DNA of 6,008 nucleotides. Source: Chloroflexota bacterium. GTDB lineage: Bacteria > Chloroflexota > Ktedonobacteria > Ktedonobacterales > Ktedonobacteraceae. A program made the position numbers and the translations under genes. Of this stretch, positions 5,421-6,008 are shown piece by piece (position 1 is the stretch's first letter; each line of letters begins with the position of its first letter). The stretch lies in assembly GCA_005881995.1 (NCBI GenBank), contig VBHV01000635.1, forward strand, positions 1 through 6,008, in the 5' to 3' direction. The notes beneath the pieces are model-generated. The model did not search any database. It was not told the DNA's origin and saw only the letters and a program-made list of their open reading frames with translations.

Positions 5421-6008
5421 ATGGAGACACCAAAGGCAAATCCCCAGCCAAGGTTACGGCTCACCGAAGCACGCAATGAGCGCAAATTGTCCCAGCAGCA
5501 AGTTGCTGATCGCATCGGTACCACCCACGTCAATGTCAGTCGCTGGGAACGCGGTATCACAAGGCCCAGCCCCTACTTCCGGCGTAAGCTCTCCCAGCTT
5601 TTCGGCAAAACGGAAGAGGAGCTTGAACTGGTATTGCCTGCTCCGCCTGTCTCTTCCAATTCGTCCAGTCCGCCTATCACTCTTTCGTCAAGTCTAGCTC
5701 CCACTCTACCTGATATCCCTTCTGCTCCCGTCGCCTCTCCTATCCCTGTCAATGCACCAATTTATGATCCCACCATTCCACTGCCTCCAACTGTACCACT
5801 GGTGGGGCGCGAGCAAGCATTATCGAACCTCAAGCAGCGACTATGTTCTGGTAAAAATGTCCTGTTAACTGTCTTGCATGGCTTGCCCGGTGTAGGCAAA
5901 ACCACGCTGTCAAGTACCCTTGCGCATGACCCTGAGATACGAGCGTATTTTTCTGATGGAATCCTCTGGGCCGGCCTGGGACCGGAAGCCAACACCTCTA
6001 ACATTTTG
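5421..6008 (+). CDS. XRE-NB-ARC STAND-family ATPase, N-terminal part (partial)
   Basis: The frame is open to the right edge and gives 196 residues from ATG 5421, with AAGGA ending 9 nt upstream (5407-5411). In-frame ATGs at 5412 and 5415 are alternatives but lie too close to that site. Residues 10-70 form an XRE/Cro-type helix-turn-helix: KLSQQQVADRIGTTHVNVSR (22-41), then WERGITRPSPYFRRKLSQLF. A Pro/Ser-rich linker follows (about 72-125). An NB-ARC-type NTPase then begins with LVGREQAL (127-134), Walker A GLPGVGKTT (154-162), and FSDGILWAGLG (177-187), the usual strand after the P-loop in this family. Walker B, the sensor regions and any WD40 or TPR repeats lie outside the window. Known of the family: signal-transducing ATPases that oligomerise when a ligand binds the C-terminal repeats; some act as transcription regulators (AfsR/MalT-like), others in antiphage defence. 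Here an N-terminal DNA-binding domain favours regulation. Confidence 0.88.
   Translation, partial: METPKANPQPRLRLTEARNERKLSQQQVADRIGTTHVNVSRWERGITRPSPYFRRKLSQLFGKTEEELELVLPAPPVSSNSSSPPITLSSSLAPTLPDIPSAPVASPIPVNAPIYDPTIPLPPTVPLVGREQALSNLKQRLCSGKNVLLTVLHGLPGVGKTTLSSTLAHDPEIRAYFSDGILWAGLGPEANTSNIL

Noticed and set aside
5762..6004. Reverse open frame of 80 codons
   Set aside because: Antisense to the clear NB-ARC P-loop coding sequence.

Overview
The window looks like a chromosomal segment from a Ktedonobacteria-like Chloroflexi bacterium. This is inferred from the mix of gene types: a PP2C phosphatase, a GAF-PucR regulator, an XRE-NB-ARC STAND ATPase and small winged-helix paralogs. Moderate GC and repeat-containing intergenic DNA fit the same picture. 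No rRNA or other marker gene is present, so the assignment is tentative. No tRNA, CRISPR array, transposase or phage gene was seen.

Layout, left to right: (1) the last 38 codons of a PP2C-type Ser/Thr protein phosphatase (+), ending at 119. (2) A short convergent gap holding an 11-bp-stem hairpin. (3) A 579-residue protein (-) with about ten membrane segments, a coiled coil, a HAMP-like linker and a Pro/Ser/Thr-rich tail, but no recognisable output domain. (4) A roughly 410-bp divergent control region with nested inverted repeats and candidate promoters. (5) A GAF-CdaR-PucR transcription regulator (+). (6) A small OmpR/PhoB-like winged-helix protein (-) whose 3' end overlaps the pucR-like gene by 12 bp. 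(7) A 575-bp gap without a convincing gene, holding a 26-bp near-palindrome, a 20-bp inverted repeat and two copies of a 34-bp repeat. (8) A second winged-helix gene (-), a same-length paralog of the first. (9) A 141-bp divergent promoter region. (10) The start of an XRE-NB-ARC STAND ATPase (+) that runs off the end.

Almost every gene here is regulatory or signalling. The PucR-like regulator is divergent from the membrane sensor and may control it. The second winged-helix protein is divergent from the STAND gene and may control it. The phosphatase next to a membrane protein with a Ser/Thr-rich repeated tail suggests, but does not prove, a phosphorylation link. The most unusual items are the duplicated stand-alone winged-helix proteins, which carry about 22 extra residues before the recognition helix, and the membrane sensor that ends in a repeated tail instead of a kinase or GGDEF domain.
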